Source: Saccharopolyspora soli (GTDB lineage Bacteria; Actinomycetota; Actinomycetes; Mycobacteriales; Pseudonocardiaceae). Taken from it: a stretch of 64,000 nucleotides of DNA. The stretch spans positions 1 through 64,000 of the forward strand of contig NZ_JALBWV010000024.1 in NCBI RefSeq assembly GCF_022678645.1, read 5' to 3'. A model generated the notes under the pieces. The model was not told where the DNA came from and did not search any database. It worked only from the letters and a program-made list of their open reading frames with translations. Below, piece after piece: positions 29,953 through 39,201 of this stretch. Each line of letters opens with the position of its first letter. The stretch's first letter is position 1. A program made the translations under genes and the position numbers.

Positions 29953-30501
29953 GTGGTCAAAGTGGATGAACAGCAGCGCACCGAGCTCGCCCGCATCGTC
30001 CGGGAGATCGCCGTCGTGCACGGTCGGGTCACGCTGGCCTCCGGCAAGGAAGCGGACTACTACGTCGATCTCCGTCGCGCGACGCTGCATCACCGGGCGG
30101 CGCCGCTGATCGGTGACCTGTTGCGCCAGCTCACCGCCGACTGGGAGTACGCGGCCGTCGGCGGCCTCACCCTCGGTGCCGACCCCGTTGCCATCGCGAT
30201 GATGCACTCCGAAGGGCCCGCGCTGGATTCCTTCGTGGTGCGCAAGGGCACCAAGGCGCACGGCATGCAGCGGCTCATCGAAGGCCCGGACGTCACGGGT
30301 CGCCGAGTGCTCGCCGTCGAGGACACCTCGACCACCGGCGGCAGCGTCCTCACGGCGGTCGAAGCACTGCGCTCGGTGGACGCCGAGGTCGTCGGAGTGG
30401 CCACTGTGGTCGACCGCGACACCGGGGCGCGCGAGGCGATCGAGGCCGCCGGGCTGCCGTACCGCTCGCTGCTGGGTCTGGCGGATCTCGGGTTGGCGTG
30501 A
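29953..30501 (+). CDS. pyrE: Orotate phosphoribosyltransferase
   Basis: A 182-residue PRTase with the PRPP loop RRVLAVEDTSTTGGS and the orotate-site LASGKEADYYVDLR. It converts orotate and PRPP to OMP in pyrimidine synthesis. GTG 29953 is the start. Its stop overlaps the GTG of the methyltransferase gene, as in the mycobacterial pyrE-spoU arrangement. Confidence 0.95.
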   Translation: MVKVDEQQRTELARIVREIAVVHGRVTLASGKEADYYVDLRRATLHHRAAPLIGDLLRQLTADWEYAAVGGLTLGADPVAIAMMHSEGPALDSFVVRKGTKAHGMQRLIEGPDVTGRRVLAVEDTSTTGGSVLTAVEALRSVDAEVVGVATVVDRDTGAREAIEAAGLPYRSLLGLADLGLA

Positions 30502-31142
30502 ACGAGGACGTCGGCCCCACCGAGTGGGGCAGCACCGTCGGAGTCGGCCCGTGGTCCGGCCCGTGGCCGACCGACGAGCGCTACGACCCGGAGCTGCTGG
30601 AGCACGGCGACCGGCGCAACGTCGTCGACCACTACCGCTACTGGCGGCGCGAGGCGATCGTCGCCGACCTGGACCAGCGGCGGCACGACTTCCACGTGGC
30701 CATCGAGAACTTCCAGCACGACCACAACATCGGCACTGTGGTGCGCACCGCCAACGCGTTCGCCGCGAAGGCGGTGCACATCGTGGGGCGGCGGCGGTGG
30801 AACCGGCGCGGCGCGATGGTCACCGACCGGTACCAGCACATCCACCACCACGCCGACCTGGAGTCGCTGCGCGGATACGCGGCCGAGCACGACCTCGCGC
30901 TGGTGGCGGTGGACAACGCCGTCGGCGCCCAGCCGATCGAGCGGACCGACCTGCCGCGCCGCTGCGTGCTGCTGTTCGGTCAGGAAGGCCCTGGCCTGCG
31001 GGAGGACTCGCGGCGCGGCGCGGATCTGGTGGTCTCGATCGCCCAGTTCGGGTCAACGCGGTCGATCAACGCCGGTGTCGCGGCGGGAGTTGTGATGCAC
31101 ACGTGGGTCCAGCAGCACGCCAACCTCGCCGAAGCCTGGTGA
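30498..31142 (+). CDS. SpoU/TrmH-family tRNA or rRNA 2'-O-methyltransferase
   Basis: A 214-residue SPOUT methyltransferase. The three motifs are NFQHDHNIGTVVRTANAF (motif 1), LLFGQEGPGL (motif 2) and SIAQFGSTRSINAGVAAGVV (motif 3), which form the SAM-binding trefoil knot. It methylates a 2'-OH in tRNA or rRNA; the site cannot be read from sequence. GTG 30498 overlaps the pyrE stop (coupled). A hairpin follows at 31172. Confidence 0.92.
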   Translation: MNEDVGPTEWGSTVGVGPWSGPWPTDERYDPELLEHGDRRNVVDHYRYWRREAIVADLDQRRHDFHVAIENFQHDHNIGTVVRTANAFAAKAVHIVGRRRWNRRGAMVTDRYQHIHHHADLESLRGYAAEHDLALVAVDNAVGAQPIERTDLPRRCVLLFGQEGPGLREDSRRGADLVVSIAQFGSTRSINAGVAAGVVMHTWVQQHANLAEAW

Positions 31143-31171
31143 GTCCCGAATCGGGACGCCTCGGAATGCGA

Positions 31172-31205
31172 AACCGGCACCGGCCCGGTGGGCGCGGTGC
31201 CGGTT
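31172..31205. terminator. Bidirectional hairpin between the methyltransferase and dedA genes
   Basis: AACCGGCACCG pairs with CGGTGCCGGTT (11 bp, 12-nt loop) in the gap between two convergent genes. Confidence 0.75.
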
Positions 31206-31216
31206 CGGACTGCCGG

Positions 31217-31909
31217 TCAGTTGGCGGCGTTGCGGGCCTTTTCGCGGCGGCCCTTCACGTACTCGATGATGATCGGGATGATCGAGATCAGCACGATCAC
31301 GATCGCCATCACCTCAAGGTTGTTCTTGATCCACGGGATGTTGCCCAGGAAGAAGCCGAGCACCGTCATGCTCACCGTCCACGCGACACCGCCGATCGCG
31401 GAGTAGGTGAAGAACTTCCGCTGGTCCATCCGCGCGACACCGGCGACCGCCGTGATGAAGGTCCGCACGATCGGGACGAACCGGGCCAGGATGATCGCCC
31501 GCGCCCCGTAGCGCTCGAAGAACTCGTGGGTCTTTTCCACGTGTTCGCGTTTGAACAGCTTCGAGTCCGGTTTGTTGAACATCGCCGGGCCGACCTTGCG
31601 GCCGATCCAGTACCCCGTCACGTTGCCCACGAACGCGCAAACCGCCAGCAGCAGGCAGACCAACCAGATCGGGGTGTCGATCGCGCCGGTGGCGACGAAC
31701 AGACCGGTGACGAACAACAACGAGTCACCCGGCAGGAAGAACCCGATGAGCAGGCCGCATTCGGCGAAGATGATCAGGCACACGCCGATCAGGGCGAAGG
31801 GGCCCATGGACTCGATGATGTGTTCCGGATCCAGCCAGTCCGGCAGCAGCGCGAGCGCGGGAGTGGCGGCGTTGACAATCGCGGGCAATTCGGTCGTCAC
31901 GCCTGCCAA
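31217..31909 (-). CDS. DedA-family membrane protein
   Basis: A 230-residue DedA protein. Motifs are FFLPGDSLLFVTG and RFVPIVRTFITAVAGVARMD, with ~5 helices and the acidic and basic residues needed for proton-coupled transport. Some family members flip undecaprenyl phosphate or phospholipids and support envelope homeostasis. The start is uncertain: TTG 31909 or GTG 31900, neither with a strong ribosome site. The family also lies near fba in M. tuberculosis (Rv0364). Confidence 0.9.
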   Translation of the reverse strand: MAGVTTELPAIVNAATPALALLPDWLDPEHIIESMGPFALIGVCLIIFAECGLLIGFFLPGDSLLFVTGLFVATGAIDTPIWLVCLLLAVCAFVGNVTGYWIGRKVGPAMFNKPDSKLFKREHVEKTHEFFERYGARAIILARFVPIVRTFITAVAGVARMDQRKFFTYSAIGGVAWTVSMTVLGFFLGNIPWIKNNLEVMAIVIVLISIIPIIIEYVKGRREKARNAAN

Positions 31910-32038
31910 CGGTACCGTGGCCGCCGCCGCGCCAATTCTCGGGCGAGCAACCCGCCGAATTCGCAGGGCAGCGCGCCGATCATCAGGTACCGCGTGGCGA
32001 CGGAAAGTGGGCGGTTCTCGGGAGTTCTGCCGCCGTTC

Positions 32039-32242
32039 TCACCCGGCCGGGTAGAACAAGGTGAGCAGTCCGGCGATGCCGCCAGCCAACAGTCCGAGCA
32101 ACACAGCGAACAGCAGGACCCCGAGGACCGGCAACCGCTTTCGAGGCGGCGCGGCGTTAGGTGGCACGGCCAAGCCCGGACTGCCACCGGCCTGCGCACG
32201 CAGTGCGGCGGCGAGCAGGTTGGCGGGGTCTTGTCGAGTCAC
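32039..32242 (-). CDS. Small single-TM hypothetical protein
   Basis: A 67-residue protein: a polar N-terminal half (VTRQDPANLLAAALRAQAGG) with Pro/Arg-rich linker (NAAPPRKRLPV), then one membrane helix (LGVLLFAVLLGLLAGGIAGL) and a short exit. No family is recognised. The composition is protein-like and the helix is convincing. The start is set at GTG 32242; the frame extends 36 bp further upstream. Confidence 0.6.
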   Translation of the reverse strand: MTRQDPANLLAAALRAQAGGSPGLAVPPNAAPPRKRLPVLGVLLFAVLLGLLAGGIAGLLTLFYPAG

Positions 32243-32305
32243 GCCCCGAGCGTAGCGAGGTGGCGGACGGTGCGTCACCTACCAGCACATCGTCGGCAGC
32301 GCCCC

Positions 32306-32377
32306 ACCTCGCAGACGAAGTCGTGAGTGCTAAAACCGGCTCAACCGGCTTTCGCACTCACGACCAAACTGCGAGGT
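32306..32377. terminator. Nested hairpin of the GTCGTGAGTGC family
   Basis: The core GTCGTGAGTGC (32320-32330) pairs with GCACTCACGAC (32354-32364), and CCGG repeats pair inside. An outer ACCTCGCAG/CTGCGAGGT stem (32306-32314, 32369-32377) adds 9 bp. It ends 3 bp before the 3' end of nagA. Confidence 0.7.
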
Positions 32378-32379
32378 CG

Positions 32380-33531
32380 TCAGCTCGGTTTGGTCAGCCA
32401 GGTGCCGTTCTTCAGCACCGCGTGCAGGTTCAGGGCCTCGTCCAGGACGACCAGGTCCGCCGCGAGGCCGGGGCGGATTTCGCCGATCTCCTCGCCGAGG
32501 CCGAGCAGTTGCGCGGGCTTGGTCGCCGAGGCCGCGACCGCTTCCGGCACCGTCAGCCCGCAGGTCTTGACGAGGTTGCGGAACGCCACATCCATCGTCA
32601 ACGTGCTGCCCGCCAGCGAACCGTCCGCCAGGCGCGGCTCGCCGTCGGTCACGGTGACCGGCAGTTTGCCCAGCTCGTAGGTGCCGTCACCAGCCTCGGT
32701 CGCACTGATGGCGTCGGTGACCAGCACGGTCCGCCCGGTGCCCGCGTGCGAGGCGGCCAGCTTCACCACCGCTGGATGCAGGTGCACCAGGTCGCAGATC
32801 AGCTCGACGGTCACCCGCTCGTCCTCCAGCAGAACGCCGATCGGCCCAGGCTCCCGGTGGTGCAGCGGCCGCATGGCGTTGAACAGGTGGGTGGCCACCG
32901 TGGCGCCCGCCTCCACCGCGGGCACCACCTGGTCGAGCACGGCATCGGTGTGCCCGACCGCGGCGATCACCCCGTGGTCGACGAGCTGCCGGATGGCGTT
33001 CATCGAGTTCGGCAGCTCCGGCGCCAGGGTCACCATCCGGACCGCGCCCCGCCCGGCGTCCAGCAACTGCTGGACCGCCGCGGCTTCCGGCGGCCGGAGG
33101 ATCGCCGGATCGTGCGCCCCGCAGCGCGCCGCGGACAGGAACGGACCTTCCAGGTGGACGCCCGCCAGCACGCCGTCGGTGACCAGCTCGCCGAGTGCGC
33201 TGATCTGCTTGGCCAGGTCGGGTAGCGGCGCCGACACCAGGCTGGCCAGCATCGTCGTGGTGCCGTGGCCGCGGTGCGTGTTGATCGCGGCGTGCGCCTG
33301 GTCGACCTCGATGCCGGTGAACGAGCCGCCACCACCCCCGTGGCAGTGGATGTCCACGAAGCCGGGCACCAGCCAGCGTCCAGCGAGGTCGACGGTGCTG
33401 GCGGCCTCCGGTGCCGGGCCGGTGCCGACCGCGGTGATCTTCCCACCGGAGACCTGCACCCAGCCGGAGTCCAGCACTCCGCCCGGCGTGACGACCTGCC
33501 CACCGGCGAGGATCAGTTCGGGAGCGTTCAC
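32380..33531 (-). CDS. nagA: N-acetylglucosamine-6-phosphate deacetylase
   Basis: A 383-residue amidohydrolase with metal-binding HCHGGGGG (DIHCHG), HLEGPF, VGHTDA, ATHLFNAMRPL and the catalytic Asp in VTDAISAT. It removes acetate from GlcNAc-6-phosphate, feeding amino-sugar breakdown and cell-wall recycling. GTG 33531 overlaps the ROK stop (GTGA). It forms an operon with the ROK kinase downstream of a DasR-like operator. Confidence 0.95.
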   Translation of the reverse strand: MNAPELILAGGQVVTPGGVLDSGWVQVSGGKITAVGTGPAPEAASTVDLAGRWLVPGFVDIHCHGGGGGSFTGIEVDQAHAAINTHRGHGTTTMLASLVSAPLPDLAKQISALGELVTDGVLAGVHLEGPFLSAARCGAHDPAILRPPEAAAVQQLLDAGRGAVRMVTLAPELPNSMNAIRQLVDHGVIAAVGHTDAVLDQVVPAVEAGATVATHLFNAMRPLHHREPGPIGVLLEDERVTVELICDLVHLHPAVVKLAASHAGTGRTVLVTDAISATEAGDGTYELGKLPVTVTDGEPRLADGSLAGSTLTMDVAFRNLVKTCGLTVPEAVAASATKPAQLLGLGEEIGEIRPGLAADLVVLDEALNLHAVLKNGTWLTKPS

Positions 33532-34454
33532 GGTGTTTTCAACCCTTCCGTCGCCAGCAGCGCTGCGCCCAGGCAGCCCGCGGTGTCGCCGAGCTCGGCC
33601 AGTTTGAGGTGAGGGCGGCGGTGATATGCCGCCAGCATGCCGTCCAATCGAGCGCGCAGCGGCTCGGTGAGCAGATTTCCGGCCTGGGCGAACCCGCCGC
33701 CGAGCACGATGCACTCGGGCGCCGCGACCGTCACGAGCACCAGCAGCCCGCGGGCGAGGGCGTCGACCGCGTCCTGCCACACAGCCTGCGCGTCCGGATC
33801 GCCCGCCCGCACCGCAGCGGCGACCTCGACGGCCGTGCCGTCCTTGCCGGTGCGTGCCTGGTAGCGCCGAGCAACGGCGGCCGACGACGCCACGGCCTCG
33901 ACGCAACCACTGCTGCCGCACCCGCACGGTTCGCCGTGCCCGATGTCCACGTGCCCGATCTCGCCAGCGAAGCCGCCCCCGGAGTACAGCCGACCGTCGA
34001 GCACCATCGCGGCGGCGATCCCGGTCCCGATCGGCAGCACGACCACGTCGCGCATGCCGCGAGCAGCGCCGAAGCGGACTTCGGCGAGTCCACCGGCGCG
34101 CACGTCGTGGCCGAAGCCCAGCGGCAGGTCGATGCGGGCGGCGAGCTGGTCGCGCAGCGGCACGTCCCGCCAACCGAGGTTGGCGGAGAACACCCCGACC
34201 CCGTGCGCCTCGTCGACCACGCCAGGCACCACCACGCCCACCGCGTCAACGGCCTCCGCCGCGCCGGTGCGCAGGTCGGACACCAGCTCGGTGACGGCGG
34301 CGACGACGTGATCAGCGGTCGCGGCGCCGTCCGAGCCGCGCGGCGTCGGACGGCGCAAGTGCCGCAGCGGGCGGGCGGTGTCGTGGTCCACGGCCACCAG
34401 CGCGGCTTTCATCTCGGTACCGCCGACGTCGACGGCGATGGCGTGTGCGGTCAC
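33528..34454 (-). CDS. ROK-family sugar kinase (probable GlcNAc kinase)
   Basis: A 308-residue ROK protein with the phosphate loop AVDVGGTEMKAALV, a DVRAGGLAE region and the zinc motif GHGEPCGCGSSGCVEA. No DNA-binding N-terminus is present, so it is a kinase rather than a repressor. Its coupling to nagA suggests that it phosphorylates GlcNAc or a related amino sugar. The GTG start at 34454 lies 28 bp from a dre-like site. Confidence 0.93.
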   Translation of the reverse strand: MTAHAIAVDVGGTEMKAALVAVDHDTARPLRHLRRPTPRGSDGAATADHVVAAVTELVSDLRTGAAEAVDAVGVVVPGVVDEAHGVGVFSANLGWRDVPLRDQLAARIDLPLGFGHDVRAGGLAEVRFGAARGMRDVVVLPIGTGIAAAMVLDGRLYSGGGFAGEIGHVDIGHGEPCGCGSSGCVEAVASSAAVARRYQARTGKDGTAVEVAAAVRAGDPDAQAVWQDAVDALARGLLVLVTVAAPECIVLGGGFAQAGNLLTEPLRARLDGMLAAYHRRPHLKLAELGDTAGCLGAALLATEGLKTP

Positions 34455-34481
34455 GCCGACGATCCTCCGCTACCGGCGCCC

Positions 34482-34497
34482 AGTGGTCTACACCAAA
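34482..34497. promoter_or_regulatory. dre-like site (DasR operator) upstream of ROK-nagA
   Basis: AGTGGTCTACACCAAA matches the Streptomyces dre consensus ACTGGTCTAGACCAGT at 12 of 16 positions, with the core TGGTCTA-N-ACCA intact. DasR represses amino-sugar genes and is released by glucosamine-6-phosphate, fitting the genes downstream. Confidence 0.78.
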
Positions 34498-34538
34498 TCG
34501 GTGTGTCGTTCGCCGTGGATTTCGCGGACTTCCCGAGA

Positions 34539-35111
34539 TCAGTTGCCCACGAGCTTCTGCAGGGCCTCCAGGCCGCGGCTCGCGGTCGACTTCACGGTGC
34601 CCCGCGACACCCCGGTGACCTCGGCGATCTCCGCCTCCGAGAGGTCGCCGTAGTAACGCAGCACCAGCACTTCGCGCTGCCTGCGGGGCAGCTTGCCCAA
34701 GGCGACCACCACCGCCTGGTGCTCGGCGCTCAACATCGCCAGGGATTCGGCGGACCGGGCGTCGGCCTGGTGCGGCGGCTGGTACTCGCGAGCGGTCTTG
34801 CGGCGGCGCAGCACCGACCGGCTGCCGTTGACCACCGCGGTCCGCAGGTACCCGATCGCCGCCTTCGCGTCGCGCAACCCGGACCAGTTCCGGTAGAGCC
34901 CGGTGAACGCCTCCTGCACCACGTCCTCGGCCGTCGCCGGGTCGTCGACCAGCAGGATCGCCAGCCGCACCATCCGCATCCGCTGCTGGCGGTACAGGTC
35001 TTCGAGGTTCAGCGGCCGGGCCGGGATCTCCATGGACGCGCTGTCCAGCGCGCGCAGCTGCCCGAGGGTCTGTTCGACGCTGCGTTCGACGCTGTGCGAA
35101 TCACCGGCCAT
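34539..35111 (-). CDS. SigE-family ECF sigma factor
   Basis: A 190-residue sigma factor. Region 2 is YRQQRMRMVRLAILLVDDPA, then AEDVVQEAFTGLYRNWSGL; region 4 is LPRRQREVLVLRYYGDLSEA, then IAEVTGVSRGTVKSTASRGL. It belongs to the actinobacterial SigE subfamily (SigE/CnrH type). ATG 35111 is chosen because upstream sequence overlaps the divergent YciI promoter. No anti-sigma gene is adjacent. Two relatives lie at 50221 and, broken, at 57778. Confidence 0.92.
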   Translation of the reverse strand: MAGDSHSVERSVEQTLGQLRALDSASMEIPARPLNLEDLYRQQRMRMVRLAILLVDDPATAEDVVQEAFTGLYRNWSGLRDAKAAIGYLRTAVVNGSRSVLRRRKTAREYQPPHQADARSAESLAMLSAEHQAVVVALGKLPRRQREVLVLRYYGDLSEAEIAEVTGVSRGTVKSTASRGLEALQKLVGN

Positions 35112-35202
35112 GATCGGACAACCTACCGGCTGCCCACCGGCCCGTGTCCCTCGACCGGGTAGCGTCGATGCCGACCGTGATCGATGACGGAGGTGTCTCG
35201 GG

Positions 35203-35481
35203 ATGGCCATGTTCGTGGTCGAGTTGGTGTACGGCGCGGACGAGGAACTCCGACTTCGGGTGCGGCCTGCCCACCGGGAGTACTGCCGCGGCCTCGCCGA
35301 GCGCGGCGTGCTGCTGGCTGGTGGCCCGTTCGCCGACCAGTTGGGCGCGCAGCTCGTCTACGCGGTGGCCGACGCCGACGAGCTGCGGGAGATCCTCGAC
35401 GCGGACCCCTACACCGAGGCCGGGGTGATCGCCAAGACCACCATCCGCGAGTGGCAGCTGGTCACCGGGGCGTGGCTGTAG
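35203..35481 (+). CDS. YciI-like protein
   Basis: A 92-residue YciI-fold protein (dimeric ferredoxin-like). The conserved residues are the early His in RPAHREYCRGLA, GPFAD (~41) and DPYTEAGV (~68). Family members lack an established reaction. ATG 35203 follows GGAGG. It is divergent from the sigma gene; a stem-loop at 35555 follows. Confidence 0.9.
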   Translation: MAMFVVELVYGADEELRLRVRPAHREYCRGLAERGVLLAGGPFADQLGAQLVYAVADADELREILDADPYTEAGVIAKTTIREWQLVTGAWL

Positions 35482-35554
35482 CCGCCGAACCCGCAGCGTG
35501 TGAGGATGTACACAGGATTTGTCCGGTTCTGAATCCTGTCACCGGCTTTCCAAA

Positions 35555-35574
35555 AGTGCCCCGGCTGGGGCACT
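35555..35574 (+). other. Perfect stem-loop upstream of fba
   Basis: AGTGCCCC-GGCT-GGGGCACT is an 8-bp perfect stem with a 4-nt loop, between yciI (74 bp after its stop) and fba (116 bp before). It may end the yciI transcript or sit in the fba leader. Confidence 0.55.
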
Positions 35575-35690
35575 GTGACGCGAAAGTGTGGCTCCGGGTC
35601 GGAAGTGGCCGCTGGTCGCGGACACCGGCTCGTAGGATGCTGCGCAACTCCCCGTCACCACTACCAAACTCCACCCGAGGAGGACGACCG

Positions 35691-36725
<1,035 letters not shown>

Positions 36726-36740
36726 GATCTTCCGACGCAC

Positions 36741-36984
36741 CTTGCGTGGCGGTGCGAGTAGCGGAACCTGAGAAGCCTTCTCGACTCCGGGATCCCCGAC
36801 TTATGTATGTGTCCGATACGCGGCGTCGGGGCTGTCCTCGCGAGAAGGCTTCTCAGAACCCGCGGCGGTGCCGGTTGCTCGGGTGGGCTAAGCGCCTTCG
36901 GCGCTTGCGGCGGCTCCCGAGCACTTGAGTCGAGCATCGCGGTGGCGGTTTACCGCTGGAAGCGGCTGCGCCGCTTGCCTGACG
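36741..36984 (+). repeat. Structured intergenic repeat, copy 3
   Basis: Third ~244-nt copy. The variable stem is CTGAGAAGCCTTCTCG at 36768-36783 pairing perfectly with 36841-36856. Inner CCCCGAC/GTCGGGG and GTAT/ATAC stems are present, as are the AAGCGCC-TTC-GGCGCTT and AAGCGGC-TGC-GCCGCTT hairpins. In this copy TGCTCGGG pairs with CCCGAGCA around the AAGCGCC hairpin; this extra stem is not evident in copies 1 and 2. It starts 15 nt after fba, same orientation. Confidence 0.9.
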
Positions 36985-37095
36985 TCGACTCGGTGGGATC
37001 TGCCTGGTCGCTGCCGTTGTCTGCGGTGTTGATGTCGTACGGCCCGTTCGCCTGGTGGCGTACCGGCCGTCTTCGTACCTGACAGGATTGGGGTC

Positions 37096-37506
37096 ATGAC
37101 GAGGAACCTGTTGGAACCGCCGGAAACCCTGTTGCCGGAGAACGAGGCCGCGCAGGGCGAGCTGGCCGCGGGCACCGACCCGGCCGAGGTCGCCGCGCAC
37201 CACCCGACGTTCAGCGCCGCGTGGGCCGCCCTCGCGGAATCGGCGCTGGACGCGGACGAGCACATCGCCGCGTACGCCTACGCGCGCACCGGCTACCACC
37301 GCGGCCTGGACGCGCTGCGCAAGGCGGGTTGGAAGGGCTTCGGCCCGGTGCCGTGGCGGCACGTCCCGAACCAGGGCGTGCTGCGGTCGATCGCGGCGCT
37401 CGCCAAGGCGGCGCAGGCGATCGGTGAGGACGACGAGTTCGACCGCTGCCGCCAACTGCTCGCCGACAGCGACCCGGCGTCGCTGGAAGCCACCGGCCTG
37501 GCCTGA
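37096..37506 (+). CDS. DUF3151 protein
   Basis: A 136-residue actinobacterial DUF3151 protein (M. tuberculosis Rv0360c group). Visible features are LLEPPETLLPE at the start and a helical body with SALDADEHIAAYAYARTGYH, then RGLDALRKAGWKGFGPVPW. It resembles a short TPR-like helical protein; function unknown. ATG 37096. A hairpin of the GTGAAGGGCACC family follows its stop. Confidence 0.9.
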   Translation: MTRNLLEPPETLLPENEAAQGELAAGTDPAEVAAHHPTFSAAWAALAESALDADEHIAAYAYARTGYHRGLDALRKAGWKGFGPVPWRHVPNQGVLRSIAALAKAAQAIGEDDEFDRCRQLLADSDPASLEATGLA

Positions 37507-37533
37507 TCACCCCGCCAGGCGCGCATCGGGTGA

Positions 37534-37580
37534 GTGAAGGGCACCTTCGACCGAGTAAGCCGGTCAAAGGTGCCCCTCAC
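37534..37580. terminator. Long hairpin after the DUF3151 gene (GTGAAGGGCACC family)
   Basis: GTGAAGGGCACCTTCGACCG (37534-37553) pairs with 37561-37580 with two mismatches and a 7-nt loop AGTAAGC. The loop equals AGTAAGT of the hairpin at 29835-29887 apart from its last base. Confidence 0.75.
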
Positions 37581-37621
37581 CTGAGCCCGCTCTCGGATCC
37601 GGCCCAGATCTGAACGACAAT

Positions 37622-38722
37622 GTGCACGTGCACCGACTGCGCGAGGAATTCGTCCGCCGCTTGCGCCGCCTCATGCGCACCGGCGTTCCGATCGTGCAGT
37701 GCGCGGTCGCGGCCGGACTCGCGTGGTTCCTGGCCCGGCACGTGTTCGGGCATCCCGCGCCGTTCTTCGCGCCGATCGCCGCGGTCATCTCGCTCGGCGT
37801 GTCGTTGGGCCAGCGGATGCGGCGTGCCCTGGAACTGGTGGTCGGGGTCAGCATCGGTATCGGCGTCGGCGACATCCTGATCTCGATCATCGGCACCGGT
37901 TCCTGGCAGATCGCGCTGGTCGTCGCGCTGGCCATGAGCACCGCCGTGCTGCTGGACGGCGGTGGCGTGATCGTGCTGCAGGCCGCTTCGTCATCAGTGC
38001 TGGTCGCGACGCTGCTGCCCCCTGCCACCGAGGGTGGGCTGACGCGGATGATCGACGCGGCGATCGGTGGGCTGGTCGGCTTCGTCGTCGCCGCGCTGCT
38101 GCCCGCCAATCCGCTCGCGGTGGCGCACCGCAACGGACGCCTGGTGCTCGGCGCGCTCGCCGATGCGCTCCGGGGCGTCGGGAACGCGGTGGCGCGGCAG
38201 GATCTTGAGATGGCCACCGACGTGCTCGCGAAGGCGCGCAAGAGCCAGCGTTCCGTGGAGGAATTCCGCACCGCGTTGGAGGCCGGGGTGGAGATCGCCC
38301 GGTTCGCGCCCATCCGGTGGCGGCGTCGCGGTGACCTGGAACGGTACGCGACAGCGGCGACGCCGATCGACCGTGCGCTGCGGAACACGCGCGTGCTGGC
38401 GCGTCGAGCGCTCGCCGCGCTGCGCGACGGCGAGCCGGTGCCACGCCCGCTGCCGGGACTTCTGGAGGAGTTGGCGGGTGCTGTCGTGCTGTTGCGCGAC
38501 GAGCTGGCCAGCGGGGTCGATCCACTGCAAGCGCGGGAGGCCGCCCGGTCGGTCGCCAAGAAGTCCACAGTGGAGCTCCTCGGCGAAGGGGACTTCTCGA
38601 TGCAGGTCGTGGTGTTGCAGGTGCGCTCGATCGCGGTGGACCTCCTGCAAGCCACCGGCTTCAGCCGGGTCGAGGCCACTGCCGCGCTCCCACCGCTGCA
38701 TCCGGAGCAGCAGGCCGAGTGA
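37622..38722 (+). CDS. FUSC/aromatic-acid-exporter-like membrane protein
   Basis: A 366-residue protein. The N-terminal half (~20-165) has five or six membrane helices with FFAPIAAVISLGVSLGQRMR, typical of the FUSC/ArAE module; the C-terminal half is soluble and helical with coiled-coil character. Family members are linked to efflux of aromatic acids; this actinobacterial form is uncharacterised. The start is GTG 37622 or 37628. It is convergent with and directly abuts the next gene (stops at 38722/38723). Confidence 0.82.
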   Translation: MHVHRLREEFVRRLRRLMRTGVPIVQCAVAAGLAWFLARHVFGHPAPFFAPIAAVISLGVSLGQRMRRALELVVGVSIGIGVGDILISIIGTGSWQIALVVALAMSTAVLLDGGGVIVLQAASSSVLVATLLPPATEGGLTRMIDAAIGGLVGFVVAALLPANPLAVAHRNGRLVLGALADALRGVGNAVARQDLEMATDVLAKARKSQRSVEEFRTALEAGVEIARFAPIRWRRRGDLERYATAATPIDRALRNTRVLARRALAALRDGEPVPRPLPGLLEELAGAVVLLRDELASGVDPLQAREAARSVAKKSTVELLGEGDFSMQVVVLQVRSIAVDLLQATGFSRVEATAALPPLHPEQQAE

Positions 38723-39010
38723 TCAGCCGCGCAGGTGGGCGGTCGGGCGGTTCAGGACCGCGGCCAAGGCGCGGTGCAGCGCGTCGTGATCGCGCTGGTC
38801 GTAGAGGTGGCAGTCGGCTGCTGACAACCGGTACCACTCGGCGGCGCCCGCGTAGCGGATCCACACCTTGACATCGCCGCCAGCGCATTCGGTGGCCAGT
38901 TCCAGTTCGCCGGTGATCACGCCGACCTCGTCGGTCATCACGCCACCCGGTGGGGCCGTCACCGAGGAACGCAGCACGGCGTCTTGCGGCGGGCCGGTGT
39001 GGTCATCCAT
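38723..39010 (-). CDS. Small hypothetical protein
   Basis: A 95-residue soluble protein with a conserved look: VGVITGELELATECAGGDVK, then VWIRYAGAAEWYRLSAAD and a helical C-terminus (HDALHRALAAVLNRP). No domain is recognised. ATG 39010 is preceded by GAAGAGGG. It is convergent with the FUSC-like gene. Confidence 0.75.
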   Translation of the reverse strand: MDDHTGPPQDAVLRSSVTAPPGGVMTDEVGVITGELELATECAGGDVKVWIRYAGAAEWYRLSAADCHLYDQRDHDALHRALAAVLNRPTAHLRG

Positions 39011-39201
39011 CGCACTGCCCTCTTCGCGCTGAGCTGGATGTCGCCAGTATGTCCCGCGACTTGCCGAGGTGCAGTTGGGAAGCGGCCCAGCATGCGGGGC
39101 GTCCACCTCGATCATCCAGGCAGCCGCTCGACACCCGCAATGTCTGGAGTGGACGGCGCCCCGGCCCGCTGGTGGGCTGGGGCGCCGCTGCGAACCGAGG
39201 A

